Source of the DNA: a candidate division LCP-89 bacterium
GTDB taxonomy: Bacteria > Electryoneota > B3-LCP
Assembly (NCBI GenBank): GCA_025774735.1
Contig: JALGZU010000201.1
Coordinates: 1 to 5,665 of the forward strand
Direction of reading: 5' to 3'
DNA length: 5,665 nucleotides
The notes beneath the pieces were generated by a model. It did not search any database and was not told the DNA's origin. It saw nothing but the letters and a program-made list of their open reading frames with translations. Shown one piece after another: positions 4,230 through 5,665 of the stretch. Position numbers and translations under genes: made by a program. How positions within the stretch are numbered: the stretch's first letter is position 1; each line of letters opens with the position of its first letter.

Positions 4230-4676
4230 TCAGGGCGAGGCGGCGCGGCAGATCTTTTCCGTCCAGCGTTGGATCGACTGCTGGTGGCCTTCCGGATCGC
4301 CGTTCACCCTCAGGCATTCGACGACCAGGTTCGCCCCGCTCGTTCGCAGGGCGCGTTCGATGGTGTCGGCGGCGGTGCAGTACTCATCCGGGTAATCAGC
4401 AAGATCCCCCAGACCGAAGACCGCGGCCTGCTTCCCCGCCAGGTCCGCATTGCCGAGTTCCTGCAGGAAGAGATCAAGATCGTAGGTCATCTGTCTTACG
4501 CTGTAGGTGGGCATCCCCACGACGATCAGGTCGTAGGCGCTGAAGGTGGAGGGATAGACGTCGAGGATATCCTGCAGGCTGGTGCTGTGCCCGGATCTGT
4601 GCAGGCAGTCCCGGATCCACCCCGCGCAGATTTCCGTGTTGCCCGTAATAGAATTGTAGGCAATAAGCGTATTCAA
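4230..4676 (-). CDS. Short-chain flavodoxin
   Basis: 148 residues, a single FMN-binding flavodoxin domain that would act as a soluble low-potential electron carrier. The phosphate loop N8-S-I-T-G-N-T14 follows strand 1 (TLIAYNS). The 50s loop is VGMPTYSV (about 53-60), with Tyr where Trp is common. The 90s loop is VFGLGDLADYPDEYC (86-100), with the Tyr expected to stack on the flavin ring. The C-terminal helix SIQRWTEKI is typical. Length and lack of a strand-5 insert fit the short-chain class. The start is TTG 4676, with GAGGAGG 4 nt upstream (4687-4681). It lies antisense between the two terminase genes, convergent with terS (5-bp gap) and divergent from terL. Flavodoxins are known as auxiliary genes in some phages; the redox partner here is unknown. 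Confidence 0.9.
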   Translation of the reverse strand: MNTLIAYNSITGNTEICAGWIRDCLHRSGHSTSLQDILDVYPSTFSAYDLIVVGMPTYSVRQMTYDLDLFLQELGNADLAGKQAAVFGLGDLADYPDEYCTAADTIERALRTSGANLVVECLRVNGDPEGHQQSIQRWTEKICRAASP

Positions 4677-4765
4677 TAAGCCTCCTCAAGCCCTCGATCT
4701 ACGGTATATGTTACGTAACCCGCAGCGAAAATGATAGAGACATCGATTTTGCAGGATTCTGAATC
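4677..4765. promoter_or_regulatory. Divergent control region between flavodoxin and terL, with a 10-bp palindrome
   Basis: This 89-nt gap separates two divergent genes. It contains a perfect palindrome GTTACGTAAC (4710-4719), a size and symmetry suited to a dimeric regulator. The flavodoxin ribosome site is at 4681-4687, and AGGA at 4753-4756 lies 9 nt before the terL ATG. On the minus strand TAACAT overlaps the palindrome as a weak -10 candidate, but no good -35 box is seen. Operator function is inference. Confidence 0.35.
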
Positions 4766-5665
4766 ATGACGGGACAGCAGCTCCGGCAGCTTCTTCAAGC
4801 TTACGAAGATCCCTTCGAATTTCTACACGGGTACCTGAAAACCCTCGATCCTCTGCTGGGCATCGCCCCCTACCCGGACTGGCCTCACCTGCATAAGATC
4901 ACCCAGGCGCTGACCAGTTCCGATCGCATCCTGCTGGTCAAATCCCGCCAGATGATGGCCACCTGGACGGTGCTGGGTCTCCTGCTGCACCGGGCCATTT
5001 TCGGCAAGCCGGGTGTCTATCTGCTGCTGTCGAGAAACGAGCGCTCGGCGCGCGAACTGCTTGACCGGGTGCGCTTCCTGATCGCCTCTCTGCCGGATCA
5101 CTTCCGCCCCCGGCCGGGCACCAACCGGGCCGAAGAACTCGAATTCCCCCGCAAGGGCGTTCGCATCCTCTCGCTGCCGGCGACGCCGGATACTCCCCGA
5201 ATGCACTCCCCCGCCGGCGTCATCTGGGACGAGATGGCTTTCACACCGCGCTCCGAGGAGATCTGGGGAGCGTTGAAACCGGCGCTGGATTCCGGAGGCT
5301 GGTTCTGGGGCGTCTCGAGTTCCGGCGGGCCGGGCAACACCTTCGCGCGGCTGGCATCGGATCCGACCAGGCACGGCTTGAAAAGTGTCTGGCTGCACTA
5401 TTCCGAACATCCCCACCGGGATCAGAACTGGGTGGAAACCGCCCGCAAAGGGCTATCGAACGAACGCTGGGCGCGGGAATACGAAATAAGCTTCGAAGCC
5501 GCCGAGGACCGCGTTTACGCCGACTTCAGGCGGCGTTCCCACGTCCTTCTGGAGCCCTACGAACCTCAACCGGACCTGCCCGTCTACCGTTCCATCGATT
5601 TCGGGTATTACCATCCCGTCGTCCTTTACCTGCAGAAGACGGTGGATGACCGGGTGGTGGTCTTC
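4766..5665 (+). CDS. terL: Phage terminase large subunit, 3' truncated by the window end
   Basis: 300 residues are visible and the frame is open at the right edge. This is the DNA-packaging motor. Its N-terminal ATPase has a deviant Walker A, K59-S-R-Q-M-M-A-T67-W, of the K-x-R-Q-M-x-x-T/S-W type known in large terminases. It also has Walker B VIWDE (152-156, D155 and E156) and a likely coupling motif in WGVSSSGG (181-188). The RNase H-like nuclease domain begins near SIDFG (276-280), where D278 should be the first metal ligand; the remaining nuclease residues lie outside the window. ATG 4766 has AGGA 9 nt upstream, and the protein starts as such families do, with a short helix before PDW and the ATPase. 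It is on the same strand as terS, separated by the antisense flavodoxin gene. Confidence 0.93.
   Translation, partial: MTGQQLRQLLQAYEDPFEFLHGYLKTLDPLLGIAPYPDWPHLHKITQALTSSDRILLVKSRQMMATWTVLGLLLHRAIFGKPGVYLLLSRNERSARELLDRVRFLIASLPDHFRPRPGTNRAEELEFPRKGVRILSLPATPDTPRMHSPAGVIWDEMAFTPRSEEIWGALKPALDSGGWFWGVSSSGGPGNTFARLASDPTRHGLKSVWLHYSEHPHRDQNWVETARKGLSNERWAREYEISFEAAEDRVYADFRRRSHVLLEPYEPQPDLPVYRSIDFGYYHPVVLYLQKTVDDRVVVF

Noticed and set aside
4145..4679. Plus-strand frames at 4145-4543 and 4224-4679
   Set aside because: Both are antisense to the flavodoxin gene, whose FMN loop and length are fully convincing.
4823..5416. Minus-strand 197-codon frame
   Set aside because: It is antisense to the terL ATPase region with its Walker motifs; Gln/Arg/Gly-rich composition is typical of a shadow in GC-rich DNA.

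Overview
The window looks like bacterial DNA carrying phage-type genes, either a prophage or a phage-derived island, with cargo genes between them. All three intact phage-type genes are on the plus strand: a 5'-truncated virion structural or connector-like gene at the left edge (1-519), a small terminase subunit (3844-4224), and the N-terminal two thirds or so of a large terminase subunit at the right edge (4766 to the end). Every other intact gene is on the minus strand. The host cannot be named from the sequence. A REP/RAYT pair, strong TTGACA-N17-TATATT promoters and a bacterial lipoprotein signal all indicate a bacterium. My guess of an uncultured PVC-like or other environmental lineage is only an impression.

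Left to right: the structural gene ends at 519. It is followed by a GC-rich element that folds into a three-way junction with two mini-hairpins (526-568) and a short T run. Next comes a four-gene minus-strand block, transcribed from about 2391 down to 595. It encodes a four-helix membrane protein, an Mth938/DUF498-type protein overlapping it by 11 bp, a SnoaL-like lipoprotein and a small cupin. Upstream of that block is an intact RAYT transposase (2988-2458) with perfect 25-nt inverted REP palindromes on both sides. A consensus minus-strand promoter lies at 3055-3083.

From 3148 to 4765 the terminase locus is interrupted twice. A 5' fragment of a diverged terS-like gene (MPDNFYARLD...) at 3148 is followed by a self-contained minus-strand unit: promoter 3658-3686, leader, DUF1508 gene 3449-3294 with a strong Shine-Dalgarno, and an intrinsic terminator at 3278-3244. 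The intact terS follows, opening with the same ten residues. A second copy of the three-way-junction element lies just before it. A short-chain flavodoxin gene is antisense between terS and terL.

The DUF1508 unit fits the 'moron' pattern: an extra gene with its own promoter and terminator placed between phage genes. The flavodoxin and the four-gene block may be similar cargo, though their signals are less clear. The best leads are the paired terS starts and promoters, the mini-hairpin repeat family, and the antisense cargo inside the terminase locus. No tRNA, rRNA or CRISPR array was seen.
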